From Kitasatospora albolonga (GTDB taxonomy: Bacteria; Actinomycetota; Actinomycetes; Streptomycetales; Streptomycetaceae), in contig CP020563.1 in the NCBI GenBank assembly GCA_002082585.1, positions 1,978,001 through 2,042,000 on the forward strand: a stretch of 64,000 nt of DNA. The letters run 5' to 3'. Positions 51,926-61,178 of this stretch are shown here, piece after piece (position 1 is the stretch's first letter; each line of letters begins with the position of its first letter). The notes beneath the pieces were generated by a model. It worked only from the letters and a program-made list of their open reading frames with translations. It was not told where the DNA came from and made no database searches. A program made the position numbers and the translations under genes.

Positions 51926-52957
51926 ATGTCGAAGATCAAGCCCAGCAAGGGCGCCCCGTACGCGCGCATCCTGGGAGTCGGCGGCTACCGCCCGACCCGG
52001 GTCGTGCCGAACGAGGTGATCCTCGAAACGATCGACTCCTCCGACGAGTGGATTCGCTCCCGCTCCGGCATCGTCAGCCGCCACTGGGCCTCCGAGGAGG
52101 AGACCGTGGCCGCGATGTCGATCGAGGCGTCCGGCAAGGCCGTCGCCGACGCGGGCATCACGCCCGAGCAGATCGGCGCGGTCGTCGTCTCGACCGTCTC
52201 GCACTTCAAGCAGACCCCGGCCGTCGCCACGGAGATCGCGCACCGGATCGGCGCGGGCAAGCCCGCCGCCTTCGACATCTCGGCCGGCTGCGCGGGGTTC
52301 GGCTACGGCCTGACCCTCGCCAAGGGCATGGTCGTCGAGGGCTCGGCGGAGTACGTGCTCGTGATCGGCGTGGAGCGGCTCAGCGACCTGACCGACCTGG
52401 AGGACCGCGCGACGGCCTTCCTGTTCGGTGACGGCGCGGGCGCGGTCGTCGTCGGCCCCTCCCAGGAACCGGCCATCGGCCCGACCGTGTGGGGCTCCGA
52501 GGGCGACAAGTCCGAGACGATCAAGCAGACGGTCGGGTGGAACGAGTTCCGCCTCGGCGATGTCTCGCAGCTGCCGCTCGACTCGAAGGGCGAGGTCAAG
52601 TTCCCGGCCATCACGCAGGAGGGCCAGGCGGTCTTCCGCTGGGCCGTCTACGAGATGGCGAAGGTCGCCCAGCAGGCGCTGGACGCGGCCGGGATCGCCC
52701 CGGAGGACCTGGACGTCTTCATCCCGCACCAGGCCAACATGCGGATCATCGACTCGATGGTGAAGACCCTGAAGCTGCCGGAGCACGTCACGGTCGCCCG
52801 TGACATCGAGACCACCGGCAACACGTCCGCCGCCTCGATTCCGCTCGCGATGGAGCGGCTCCTGGCGACCGGTCAGGCGAAGAGCGGCGACACCGCGCTC
52901 GTCATCGGCTTCGGGGCGGGTCTCGTCTACGCCGCGACGGTCGTTACCCTCCCCTAG
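51926..52957 (+). CDS. fabH: Beta-ketoacyl-ACP synthase III
   Basis: A 343-residue FabH, which condenses an acyl-CoA starter with malonyl-ACP and begins fatty acid chains (branched starters in Streptomyces). The triad is Cys122 (SAGCAGFG), His268 (IPHQAN) and Asn299 (TGNTSAAS). AAGGAG precedes ATG 51926 by 9 bases. Thirteen bases separate it from fabD. Confidence 0.97.
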   Translation: MSKIKPSKGAPYARILGVGGYRPTRVVPNEVILETIDSSDEWIRSRSGIVSRHWASEEETVAAMSIEASGKAVADAGITPEQIGAVVVSTVSHFKQTPAVATEIAHRIGAGKPAAFDISAGCAGFGYGLTLAKGMVVEGSAEYVLVIGVERLSDLTDLEDRATAFLFGDGAGAVVVGPSQEPAIGPTVWGSEGDKSETIKQTVGWNEFRLGDVSQLPLDSKGEVKFPAITQEGQAVFRWAVYEMAKVAQQALDAAGIAPEDLDVFIPHQANMRIIDSMVKTLKLPEHVTVARDIETTGNTSAASIPLAMERLLATGQAKSGDTALVIGFGAGLVYAATVVTLP

Positions 52958-53022
52958 GCAACACCGGACCTTTCGGGTCCGTACGCACAACCCCTGAAGA
53001 AACCCACCGAAGGAGCGCCAAG

Positions 53023-53271
53023 ATGGCCGCCACGCAGGAAGAGATCGTTTCCGGTCTCGCCGAGATCGTCAACGAGATCGCCGGTATCCCGGTCGAGGAC
53101 GTCCAGCTGGACAAGTCCTTCACCGACGACCTGGACGTCGACTCGCTGTCCATGGTCGAGGTCGTCGTCGCCGCCGAGGAGCGCTTCGACGTCAAGATCC
53201 CCGACGAGGACGTCAAGAACCTCAAGACGGTCGGCGACGCCGCCGACTACATCCTGAAGCACCAGGGCTGA
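53023..53271 (+). CDS. acpP: Acyl carrier protein
   Basis: An 82-residue acidic ACP; the phosphopantetheine Ser41 lies in DVDSLSMVEV. It carries chains between FabD, FabH and FabF. GAAGGAG precedes ATG. Codon use is strongly biased, as expected for one of the most abundant proteins. Confidence 0.98.
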   Translation: MAATQEEIVSGLAEIVNEIAGIPVEDVQLDKSFTDDLDVDSLSMVEVVVAAEERFDVKIPDEDVKNLKTVGDAADYILKHQG

Positions 53272-53347
53272 TCCCAGCCCGGCTGTGTCGCCACCCGGCG
53301 GTGGCGCCGCTGATTCACGACCCTCTACACGTGGAGAAGATTTTCCA

Positions 53348-54610
53348 GTGAACTCGACCAATCGCACCGTGGTCGTCACCGGTATCGGCGCAACCACTCC
53401 GCTGGGTGGCGACTCCGCATCGACCTGGGAAGGTCTGATGGCCGGCCGGTCCGGCGTCAAGCCTCTCGAAGGCGAGCGCTTCGCCGAACTGCCCGTCCGG
53501 ATCGCCGCCCTCGCGGCTGTCGACCCGGGCGACGTCCTGCCCCGCCCGCTCGCCCGCAAGCTGGACCGCTCGGCGCAGTTCGCGCTGATCGCGGCCCGCG
53601 AAGCCTGGGCGGACGCGGGCTTCACCGCCAAGGCCGGTGAGGACGAGCAGATCGCCCCCGAGCGCCTCGGCTCGGTCATCGCCTCCGGCATCGGCGGCGT
53701 GATCACCCTGCTCGACCAGTACGACGTGCTGAAGGAGAAGGGCGTACGCCGCGTCTCCCCGCACACCGTTCCCATGCTCATGCCCAACGGCCCGGCGGCC
53801 AACGTCGGTCTTGAGGTCAACGCCCAGGCCGGTGTCCACACGCCGGTCTCCGCCTGCGCGTCCGGCGCGGAGGCGATCGGGTACGCCGTCGAGATGATCC
53901 GCACCGGCCGGGCCGATGTGGTCGTGGCGGGCGGCACCGAGGCGGCGATCCACCCGCTGCCGATCGCGGCCTTCGCCAACATGATGGCGATGTCCAAGAA
54001 CAACGACGAGCCGGAGAGGGCCTCGCGCCCGTACGACACCGGCCGGGACGGCTTCGTCCTCGGTGAGGGCGCGGGCGTCGTCATCCTGGAGTCGGCCGAG
54101 CACGCCGCCAGGCGCGGTGCCAAGGTCTACTGCGAGGTGCTGGGCCAGGGTCTGTCGGCCGACGCCCACCACATCGCGCAGCCCGAGCCGACCGGGCGCG
54201 GTATCGCCGCCGCCATGCAGAACCTGCTGGACTCCAGCGACCTCAAGCCGTCCGAGGTGGTTCACCTCAACGCGCACGCCACGTCGACGCCGCAGGGTGA
54301 CATCGCGGAGATCAAGGCGCTGCGGAAGGTGCTGGGCGACGACCTGGACCATGTCGCGATCTCGGCGACGAAGTCGATGACGGGGCACCTGCTGGGCGGT
54401 GCGGGCGGCATCGAGACGGTGGCCACCGTGCTCGCGCTGCACCACCGGATCGCCCCGCCGACCATCAACGTCGACGACCTGGACGAGGCGATCGACGCGG
54501 ACGTCGTACGCGGGGAGCCCCGGGTGCTGCCCGAGGGTCCGATCGCGGCGATCAACAACTCGTTCGGGTTCGGCGGGCACAACGTGGTGCTGGCCTTCCG
54601 GTCGGTGTAA
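53348..54610 (+). CDS. fabF: Beta-ketoacyl-ACP synthase II
   Basis: A 420-residue FabF, the chain-extending condensing enzyme. The active-site Cys170 is in TPVSACASG; the two histidines are in NAHATSTPQGD and TGHLLGGAGG. GTG 53348 is preceded by GGAGAAG. It is the last gene of the operon and is followed by a strong hairpin. Confidence 0.97.
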   Translation: MNSTNRTVVVTGIGATTPLGGDSASTWEGLMAGRSGVKPLEGERFAELPVRIAALAAVDPGDVLPRPLARKLDRSAQFALIAAREAWADAGFTAKAGEDEQIAPERLGSVIASGIGGVITLLDQYDVLKEKGVRRVSPHTVPMLMPNGPAANVGLEVNAQAGVHTPVSACASGAEAIGYAVEMIRTGRADVVVAGGTEAAIHPLPIAAFANMMAMSKNNDEPERASRPYDTGRDGFVLGEGAGVVILESAEHAARRGAKVYCEVLGQGLSADAHHIAQPEPTGRGIAAAMQNLLDSSDLKPSEVVHLNAHATSTPQGDIAEIKALRKVLGDDLDHVAISATKSMTGHLLGGAGGIETVATVLALHHRIAPPTINVDDLDEAIDADVVRGEPRVLPEGPIAAINNSFGFGGHNVVLAFRSV

Positions 54611-54627
54611 CCCCTGCTCTTACGGGT

Positions 54628-54662
54628 GAAGCCCGCTTCCCGGTTGCCGGGGAGCGGGCTTC
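54628..54662 (+). terminator. fab operon terminator
   Basis: GAAGCCCGCTTCCC (54628-54641) pairs with GGGGAGCGGGCTTC (54649-54662), one mismatch region at the loop, 18 bases after fabF. Confidence 0.85.
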
Positions 54663-54689
54663 GTCGTTCAGGGGGTCCGCCCTGGGGGG

Positions 54690-55184
54690 CTACACCACCT
54701 GGTGCAGCCAGCGGACGGGCGCGCCCTCGCCCGCGTGGCGGAAGGACTCCAGCTCGTCGTCCCACGGCTTGCCGAGCAGGGAGGCGATCTCCGCCTCCAG
54801 GTCGCTCTCGCCGCGCGTCGAGCGGGCCAGCGCGGCGCGCAGGCGGTCCTCGGGGATCAGGATGTCACCGTGCATGCCGGTGACGGCGTGGAAGATGCCC
54901 AGGCCGGGGGTGGAGCTGTAGCGCTCGCCCTCGGCGGTGGGGCACGGCTCGGCGGTCACCTCGAAGCGCAGCAGATCCCAGCCGCGCAGGGCGGAGGCGA
55001 GCTGCGATGCGGTACCGGCCCGTCCCTTCCAGGAGAATTCGGACCGCCAGGTGCCGGGCGCGGCCGGCTGTCTGATCCAGTCCAGCTGGACCCGCACACC
55101 GAGGACGCCCGCCACTGCCCATTCGACATGTGGGCACAGCGCGCGCGGTGCGGAGTGAACGTACAGGACTCCACGTGTCGTCAC
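54690..55184 (-). CDS. DUF3145 family protein
   Basis: A 164-residue conserved actinobacterial protein. MTTRGVLYVHSAPRALCPHVEWA, QLDWIRQPAAPGTWRSEF and FRHAGEGAPVRWLHQVV are DUF3145 segments. The gene is found beside the fab operon in Streptomyces; function is unknown. GTG 55184. It is soluble, with a predicted alpha/beta fold. Confidence 0.88.
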   Translation of the reverse strand: MTTRGVLYVHSAPRALCPHVEWAVAGVLGVRVQLDWIRQPAAPGTWRSEFSWKGRAGTASQLASALRGWDLLRFEVTAEPCPTAEGERYSSTPGLGIFHAVTGMHGDILIPEDRLRAALARSTRGESDLEAEIASLLGKPWDDELESFRHAGEGAPVRWLHQVV

Positions 55185-55238
55185 CGGAACCTCCCGTGTG
55201 GGACGAGGTACGCCTTCCCCAGCGGCCTCGCGTCCGTA

Positions 55239-55283
55239 CCGTCTCTTTCCGGACCGACTTCTTCCGGACCGTCTCTTTCCGGC
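55239..55283. repeat. 15-bp x 3 tandem repeat in a 403-bp gap
   Basis: CCGTCTCTTTCCGGA, CCGACTTCTTCCGGA and CCGTCTCTTTCCGGC in direct tandem, in the gap 55185-55587 between the divergent DUF3145 and GDSL genes. The rest of the gap holds no gene; a more AT-rich stretch at 55298-55360 with GTGTGTGACGTGACG is a likely promoter region. Confidence 0.85.
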
Positions 55284-55587
55284 CAGGGCCCGAGGTTGTC
55301 ATCAGTAAACAGCATCGGGAGTTAATCTCCTGAAAAGGGACAGTGTGTGACGTGACGTAATGTACCGGAGCCACCCGTCGTGGCGAGGGTCGCGGCGGCA
55401 CCACTGGTTCGACGGGGAAAAGCTACCGTGCGCGGGGGCCGTCCGTGTGACGTACCGTCGGTCCGGGCCCCCTGATTCGCCGGCTTTCACCCGGCAGGGC
55501 GCGCACGCCCACGACCTGGGGATCGTGGGCTTGCCGGGGGCATGACCAGAGGCATAAACCAGGGGTTGACCGGAGGGGATCGGCGAG

Positions 55588-56535
55588 ATGGCGGAGCGTG
55601 CGACACGCCCTCGGATGCGTACGGCCACGGCGGCGCTGACGGCGCTCTCGTTCGTGGGCGTGGCCGCGCTGGCGGGATGCGGCAGCGGGAGTTCGGGTGA
55701 CGGCGTGTCACGGAACGCGTCCGCCTCCTCCGCCCCGCCCTCCGCGTCCCCGTCCCCCTCCCGCTCCCCCGCCTCCGCCTCCGGCTGGGACCCGCGCCCG
55801 GGGTCGGTCGCGGCCGTCGGGGACTCCATCACCCGGGGCTTCGACGCCTGCTCGGTGCTGGCGGACTGCCCCGAGGTGTCCTGGGCGACCGGGAGCGACG
55901 CCGGGGTGCGGAGCCTCGCCGTCCGGCTGCTCGGCGCGTCGAAGGCGGCGGAGCGGAGCTGGAACCACGCGGTGTCGGGGGCCCGGATGGTGCAGCTGCC
56001 GGAGCAGATGGCGCTGGCGGCGAAGGAGCGGCCGGATCTGGTCACGGTGATGATGGGCGCGAACGACGCCTGCCGGGGCTCGGTGCGGCTGATGACGCCC
56101 GTGGCGGACTTCCGGGCGTCGTTCGAGGCGTCGATGCGGCAGCTGCGGGCCGGGGCGCCGAAGGCTCAGGTGTACGTGGCCAGCGTGCCGGACCTGAAGC
56201 GGCTCTGGTCGGAGGGGCGGCAGGACGAGAGCATCCGGAAGGTCTGGAGCCTCGGCATCTGCCCCTCCATGCTGGCCGACGCGGACGACCTGGGCCCGGC
56301 CGCCGTGGCGCGGCGGGACGCGGTGCGGGACCGGGTGGTGGCGTACAACGAGGTGCTGCGGGACGTCTGCGCGAAGGACCGGTACTGCCGGTACGACGGC
56401 GGGGCGGTCTTCGGCTTCCGCTTCACCGGGGCGCAGCTCAGCCCGTGGGACTGGTTCCACCCGAGCCGTGACGGCCAGGCCCGGCTGGCGGAGATCGCGT
56501 ACCGTACCGTCACGGCCGCCGAACCACCGGCGTAA
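55588..56535 (+). CDS. SGNH/GDSL hydrolase lipoprotein
   Basis: A 315-residue protein. Signal peptide and lipobox LAGC (Cys31), a Ser/Pro-rich linker (about 35-65), then an SGNH esterase with GDSITRG (Ser80), GANDACRG (block III) and DWFHPSRDG (Asp/His). It is membrane-anchored outside the cell; esters or acylated glycans are typical substrates. Six cysteines in the catalytic domain (ACSVL/DCP, DAC, GIC, DVC, RYC) could form three disulfides. GGAGGGG precedes ATG 55588. Confidence 0.88.
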   Translation: MAERATRPRMRTATAALTALSFVGVAALAGCGSGSSGDGVSRNASASSAPPSASPSPSRSPASASGWDPRPGSVAAVGDSITRGFDACSVLADCPEVSWATGSDAGVRSLAVRLLGASKAAERSWNHAVSGARMVQLPEQMALAAKERPDLVTVMMGANDACRGSVRLMTPVADFRASFEASMRQLRAGAPKAQVYVASVPDLKRLWSEGRQDESIRKVWSLGICPSMLADADDLGPAAVARRDAVRDRVVAYNEVLRDVCAKDRYCRYDGGAVFGFRFTGAQLSPWDWFHPSRDGQARLAEIAYRTVTAAEPPA

Positions 56536-56647
56536 CGCCTTCGTGGTGCCCCGGCGCCGCACGGCGGGCGACGGGTGGCGCGAACTCTGTTCCGCCGTTC
56601 ACCATGGGTAGCGTGACGTGCCCGTCGGCGACCGAGGGTGGTTGATC

Positions 56648-57781
56648 ATGACGACAGTGGAGCAGAGGCCGGGTGTCCCCGAGTCCGAGGACACCGCCCC
56701 ACTCCTCTCCCCGGTCAGCTCCCACAACGAGTGGGACCCGCTGGAGGAGATCATCGTCGGGCGGCTCGACGATGCCACGATCCCCTCCAGCCATCCGGTG
56801 GTCTCCTGCAACATCCCGCCGTGGGCGGCCCGCTTCCAGGGGCTCGCGGCCGGTCACAAGTACCCGCGTCGGCTGATCGAGCCCGCGCAGGAGGAGCTGG
56901 ACGGGTTCGTCTCGCTGCTGAATTCCCTCGGGATCACCGTCACCCGTCCGGACGCCGTCGACCACCGGCAGCGGTTCGCCACCCCCGACTGGTCCTCGCG
57001 CGGCTTCTGCAACACCTGTCCGCGCGACAGCATGCTGGTGATCGGTGACGAGATCATCGAGACCCCGATGGCATGGCCGTGCCGGTACTTCGAGACGCAC
57101 TCCTACCGCCGCCTCCTCAAGGACTACTTCCGGCGCGGGGCCCGCTGGACGGCCGCGCCGAAACCGCAGCTGACGGACGAGCTGTTCGAGCAGGAGTTCC
57201 GGACGCCGAAGAAGGATGAGCCCATGCGGTACATCCTCACCGAGTTCGAGCCGGTGTTCGACGCCGCCGACTTCGTCCGGGCCGGGCGCGACCTCTTCGT
57301 CACGCGCTCCAACGTCACCAACGCGATGGGCATCGAGTGGCTGCGCCGCCACCTCGGCCCCGGCTACCGCATCCACGAGATCGAGAGCCGCTGCCGTACG
57401 CCCATGCACATCGACACGACGTTCCTGGTGCTGGCGCCCGGCAAGGCGCTGGTCAACCCCGAGTACATCGACGTCGACCGGCTGCCGTCCGTCCTGGACT
57501 CCTGGGACATCCTGGTCGCCCCCGAGCCCGAGCCCGTCAAGGACCTGGTGCTCCGGACGACCTCGATGTGCGGGAAGTGGCTCAGCATGAACATCCTCAT
57601 GGTCGACGAGAAGCGGGTCATCGCCGAGCGCCACCACACGGGGATGCTGCGCGCGCTCGAAGGGTGGGGCTTCGAGCCGATCCCGTGCGATCTGATGCAC
57701 TACGCGCCGTTCGGCGGCTCCTTCCACTGCGCGACGCTCGACGTGCGGCGGCGCGGGACGCTGGAGTCCTACTTCGGCTGA
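56648..57781 (+). CDS. Amidinotransferase (glycine amidinotransferase type)
   Basis: A 377-residue pentein-fold enzyme. The nucleophile Cys361 is in FHCATLDV near the C-terminus, His254 in PMHIDTTF, and an Asp in EFEPVFDAADF. SSHNEWDPLEEIIVGR is the family start. These enzymes move the amidino group of arginine to an amine, as in StrB1 of streptomycin synthesis and glycine amidinotransferase; the acceptor is not visible. The convergent GH3 gene overlaps its last 13 bases. The frame continues to 56618 but ATG 56648 fits. Confidence 0.9.
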   Translation: MTTVEQRPGVPESEDTAPLLSPVSSHNEWDPLEEIIVGRLDDATIPSSHPVVSCNIPPWAARFQGLAAGHKYPRRLIEPAQEELDGFVSLLNSLGITVTRPDAVDHRQRFATPDWSSRGFCNTCPRDSMLVIGDEIIETPMAWPCRYFETHSYRRLLKDYFRRGARWTAAPKPQLTDELFEQEFRTPKKDEPMRYILTEFEPVFDAADFVRAGRDLFVTRSNVTNAMGIEWLRRHLGPGYRIHEIESRCRTPMHIDTTFLVLAPGKALVNPEYIDVDRLPSVLDSWDILVAPEPEPVKDLVLRTTSMCGKWLSMNILMVDEKRVIAERHHTGMLRALEGWGFEPIPCDLMHYAPFGGSFHCATLDVRRRGTLESYFG

Positions 57782-60309
57782 TCCGCCGTGACCGTGACCG
57801 TCGTGGTGGCCCGGACGTCGGCCAGGGAGCGGGCCGCCTGGACGGTGTAGGTGCCGGGGACCGTCGTCCAGCCGTACGCCTCCTCGTCCCAGACCTGGTA
57901 CGCGCGCGGCTCGACGGGGACCGTGACCTCCACGCTCTCGCCGGGGGCGGCGGTGACCCGGGCGAATCCGGCCAGCCAGCGGGCCGGGCGCTCGGGGGTT
58001 CCCGGGGCCGGTGCGGGCGCCAGATAGACCTGGACGGTGTCACCGCCGGGGCGGGGGCCGGTGTTGCGGACGCGCACGGTGACCGTGTCGGGGGTGGCCG
58101 TGACGGTGTCGTACGCCCAGGTGGTGTAGCCGAGGCCGTGCCCGAAGGCGTACGCGGGGACGGTGCCCGCCTTCTCCCAGGCGCGGTAGCCGATGAAGAC
58201 GCCTTCGGTGTAGGGGAGTTCGCCGTTCGTGGGGGTGGTGGCGGTGACCGGGGCGTCGGCGAGGACGGCGGGCCAGGTGGTGGGGAGCCGGCCGCCGGGC
58301 TCGTACGCCCCGGTGAGCACGTCGGCGAGCGCGTGGCCCGCCTCCTGGCCGGGGAACCAGGCGAGGAGGACCGCGGCGACCTCGTCGCGCCAGGGCAGCT
58401 CCACCGGGGAGCCGGAGTTGACGACGACGACCGTACGGGGGTTGACGGCGGCGACCGCGTGGACCAGGGCGTCCTGGTGGCCGGGGAGGCGCAGGTCGGT
58501 GCGGTCGAACCCTTCGGACTCGACGCGTTCGGTGGTGCCGACGACCACGATCGCGGTGTCCGCGCGGCGGGCCGCCTCGACGGCCTCGGCGATCAGCTCC
58601 TCCGGGTCGCGGAGCGGGGCGAGGTGGACGAGCGAGAAGGCGATGCCCTTGAGCGGGTGGCCGGTGGCGGGGCCGGGGCGGTGGTTCAGGGAGACCCGGA
58701 CGGGGGCGCCTTCGGTGAGAGAGAGGCTGCCGCGGGCGACCGGCTCGTTGAAGAAGGCGCCGAGCGGGTCGGTGCCGGGGGCGCGGTCCTGGGTGCCGTC
58801 GAAGAGGGGGCGGCCGTCGACGGTGAGGGCGAAGGAGCCGGTGCCCCGGGTGCCGAAGGTGTGCTCGCCGCTCTCGCGCGGGGTGAAGGTGCCGGTGATC
58901 TCGACGGTGTCCAGGGTGGTGTGGGTGACGCCGTCGGGCAGGTCGGCGCCGATCCACTGGATCTGGCCGCTGGGCAGCGGGACGGTGGCGAGGACGGCCC
59001 CCTCGGCGTCGCGGCAGACGGCGGTGAGGTCGAACCCGGCATCGGCGGTGGCCAGTTCGTCGCTGGGGTCGGCGCCGACCTCGTACGACAGGGTGCCCTC
59101 GGGGAGGGCGGCGGTGAGCCCGTCGAGCGGGGAGACCACATGGTCGGGGAAGACCAGGGCCGAACCGCCGCCGAGCACCCGGGCGTCCCGGGCCAGCGCG
59201 CCGGAGAGGGCGACGGTGGGGCCGGGGGCGAGGGGCAGGACGGCGGCCTCGCGACGTACGTCGCTGTCTGCCCCCTCGCGTACCTCGCTGCTTGCCCCTT
59301 CTCGTACCTCGTTGCGTACGAGCACGAAGGAGCGGCGGGCGATCTCGCGGGCCAGCGCCTCGCCGTCCACGGGCGCGGGGAGGTCGGCGGAGGCCACGGC
59401 GGGCGGGGCGGACTCCAGGGCTCCGGTGCGGGCGGCCAGCAGCAGGATGTTCCGTACGGCGAGGTCGACGAGCTTCTCGTCCACCTCCCCGGCCCGGACG
59501 GCGTCGGCCAGCGCCTGGCCGTAGACCGTGCGCGGGCCGGGCATCGCGGCGTCCAGGCCGCCGGTGACGGCGCCGACGGTGGAGCGGGCGGCGAGCCAGT
59601 CGGAGACGATGAAGCCGTCGAAGCCCCATTCGCCGCGCAGGACGGCGTTCTGGAGGTAGCGGTGCTCGGTCATCGTCGAGCCGTTGACCTGGTTGTAGGC
59701 GGCCATGATGCCCCAGGGGCGGGCGTTCTTGACGATCCGCTCGAAGGGGGCGAGGTAGAGCTCGCGCAGGGGGCGCGGGGCGACGACGTTGTTGACGGTG
59801 AAGCGGTCGGTCTCGGCGTCGTTGGCCACGAAGTGCTTGACGGTGGTGCCCACCCCGCCGTCCTGGACGCCCTGGACATAGCCGGTGCCGATCTCCCCGG
59901 TGAGGTACGGGTCCTCGCTGTACGCCTCGAAGTGGCGGCCGCCGAGCGGGGTGCGGTGCAGGTTGACGGTCGGGGCGAGCAGCACGTGGACGCCCTTGCG
60001 GCGGGCCTCCTGGGCGAGGAGGTGTCCGGCGCGGCGGGCGAGCGCGGGGTCCCAGGTGGCGGCGAGGGCGGTGGGCGAGGGCAGGGCGACCGAGGGGTCG
60101 GCGGCGGTCCAGCGGACGCCCCGGACGCCGATCGGGCCGTCCGACAGCACCAGGGAGCGCAGGCCGATCGCGGGGAGGGCGGGCAGCGACCACAGGTCCT
60201 GACCGGCCAGGAGGCGTGCCTTGTCGTCGAGGCCGAGGGCGGCGAGGGCCGCGTCGACGGCGGTCCGGCGGAGGGCCTCGGAGTTGCTGGTGCTGGATGC
60301 GGCTGCCAC
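57769..60309 (-). CDS. GH3 beta-glucosidase with PA14 and FnIII domains
   Basis: An 846-residue protein. The GH3 N-terminal barrel (about 20-290) has SDGPIGVRGVRW, KHFVAND and FDGFIVSDW with nucleophile Asp237. A PA14 domain (about 380-530) follows, and a C-terminal fibronectin-like domain with VYLAPAPAPGTPERP ends the protein. It hydrolyses beta-glucosides; no signal peptide, so intracellular. GTG 60309 has AGGAGG directly upstream. A 24-bp tandem repeat (59256-59320) in the linker gives EVREGASS-EVREGADS. Divergent from a TetR gene. Confidence 0.9.
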   Translation of the reverse strand: MAAASSTSNSEALRRTAVDAALAALGLDDKARLLAGQDLWSLPALPAIGLRSLVLSDGPIGVRGVRWTAADPSVALPSPTALAATWDPALARRAGHLLAQEARRKGVHVLLAPTVNLHRTPLGGRHFEAYSEDPYLTGEIGTGYVQGVQDGGVGTTVKHFVANDAETDRFTVNNVVAPRPLRELYLAPFERIVKNARPWGIMAAYNQVNGSTMTEHRYLQNAVLRGEWGFDGFIVSDWLAARSTVGAVTGGLDAAMPGPRTVYGQALADAVRAGEVDEKLVDLAVRNILLLAARTGALESAPPAVASADLPAPVDGEALAREIARRSFVLVRNEVREGASSEVREGADSDVRREAAVLPLAPGPTVALSGALARDARVLGGGSALVFPDHVVSPLDGLTAALPEGTLSYEVGADPSDELATADAGFDLTAVCRDAEGAVLATVPLPSGQIQWIGADLPDGVTHTTLDTVEITGTFTPRESGEHTFGTRGTGSFALTVDGRPLFDGTQDRAPGTDPLGAFFNEPVARGSLSLTEGAPVRVSLNHRPGPATGHPLKGIAFSLVHLAPLRDPEELIAEAVEAARRADTAIVVVGTTERVESEGFDRTDLRLPGHQDALVHAVAAVNPRTVVVVNSGSPVELPWRDEVAAVLLAWFPGQEAGHALADVLTGAYEPGGRLPTTWPAVLADAPVTATTPTNGELPYTEGVFIGYRAWEKAGTVPAYAFGHGLGYTTWAYDTVTATPDTVTVRVRNTGPRPGGDTVQVYLAPAPAPGTPERPARWLAGFARVTAAPGESVEVTVPVEPRAYQVWDEEAYGWTTVPGTYTVQAARSLADVRATTTVTVTADQPK

Positions 60310-60389
60310 GGCCGTACCTCCTGGTCGAGTCCGGTGGATGTCCCCGGTGGATGTCTCCATGGTGTCGCGGTGGCAGGTAGATCGGTAGG

Positions 60390-60410
60390 TTTTGTTATGT
60401 TTTCGTTATG
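60390..60410. promoter_or_regulatory. AT-rich direct repeats between GH3 and TetR genes
   Basis: TTTTGTTATG (60390-60399) and TTTTCGTTATG (60400-60410) form a direct repeat in an otherwise GC-rich 185-bp intergenic region (60310-60494). Candidate operator or -10 region; the minus strand reads CATAAC twice. Confidence 0.5.
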
Positions 60411-60494
60411 ATGGTGGGGTGCGGGCCGGACAATGACGTACGGTCCTGCTGAGAGCCGTCCGCGTGGGGCCGGGCGGTACGGAAGGCGGCGGCG

Positions 60495-61085
60495 ATGGCA
60501 CGGGCCAGGAGCGAGGAGCGGCGGGCCGAGATCCTGCGGGCCGCCCTCGAAGTGATCGCCGAACGCGGCTACCGGGGCGCGACGCTGGGCGCGGTGGCCG
60601 AGCGGGTGGGGCTGAGCCAGCAGGGGCTGCTGCACTACTTCCCGACGAAGGAAGCGCTGCTGGTGGCGGTGCTGGAGGACCGGGACCGGTGGGACACCGG
60701 CGGCGGCCGGGGCGGAGCCGGGGGCGAGGACGGGGCCTGGCGGCTGGAGCTGCTGGGCTCGCTGGTGGAGTACAACGCGATGCGGCCCGGAATCGTGCAG
60801 ACCTTTTCGGCGCTGCTCGGCGAGAGCGTGACGGAGGAGCACCCGGCGCGGGAGTTCTTCACCCACCGCTACACCCAGGTCCGGGCCGCGATGGCGGCCA
60901 CCCTGCGCGCCGAGTACGGCGACGCGCTGCCGGGCGGGCTGAGCCCGGAGCGGGCGGCGGTGCTGCTGGTGGCGGTGATGGACGGGCTCCAGTACCAGTG
61001 GCTGCTGGACCCGGAGGCCGTGGACATGCCGGAGGCGTTCGGTGACTTCCTCGGGCTGCTGAAGGGGGCTGCCGAGAAAGGCTGA
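60495..61085 (+). CDS. TetR family regulator of the GH3 gene
   Basis: A 196-residue regulator: HTH about 12-55 (GATLGAVAERVGLSQQGLLHYFPTK) and a helical C-terminal domain with MDGLQYQWLLDPEAVDM, typical of TetR_C sugar- or small-molecule regulators. Divergence from the beta-glucosidase gene suggests it controls that gene. A glycine-rich insert (GGGRGGAGGEDGA) lies between helices. GGAAGG precedes ATG. Confidence 0.88.
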   Translation: MARARSEERRAEILRAALEVIAERGYRGATLGAVAERVGLSQQGLLHYFPTKEALLVAVLEDRDRWDTGGGRGGAGGEDGAWRLELLGSLVEYNAMRPGIVQTFSALLGESVTEEHPAREFFTHRYTQVRAAMAATLRAEYGDALPGGLSPERAAVLLVAVMDGLQYQWLLDPEAVDMPEAFGDFLGLLKGAAEKG

Positions 61086-61178
61086 GAGGCCGTGAGCCTA
61101 GGCTGTCGGAAGATCAGAACGTTGTACGACGGGCCGCATCCGTCACACGGTCGCCCGTCACGATCGCCAGGGGGATAC

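Noticed and set aside
57337..60411. Plus-strand frame of 1024 codons over the GH3 gene
   Set aside because: It is a GC shadow of the GH3 gene and has glycine/valine-rich low-complexity sequence without motifs.
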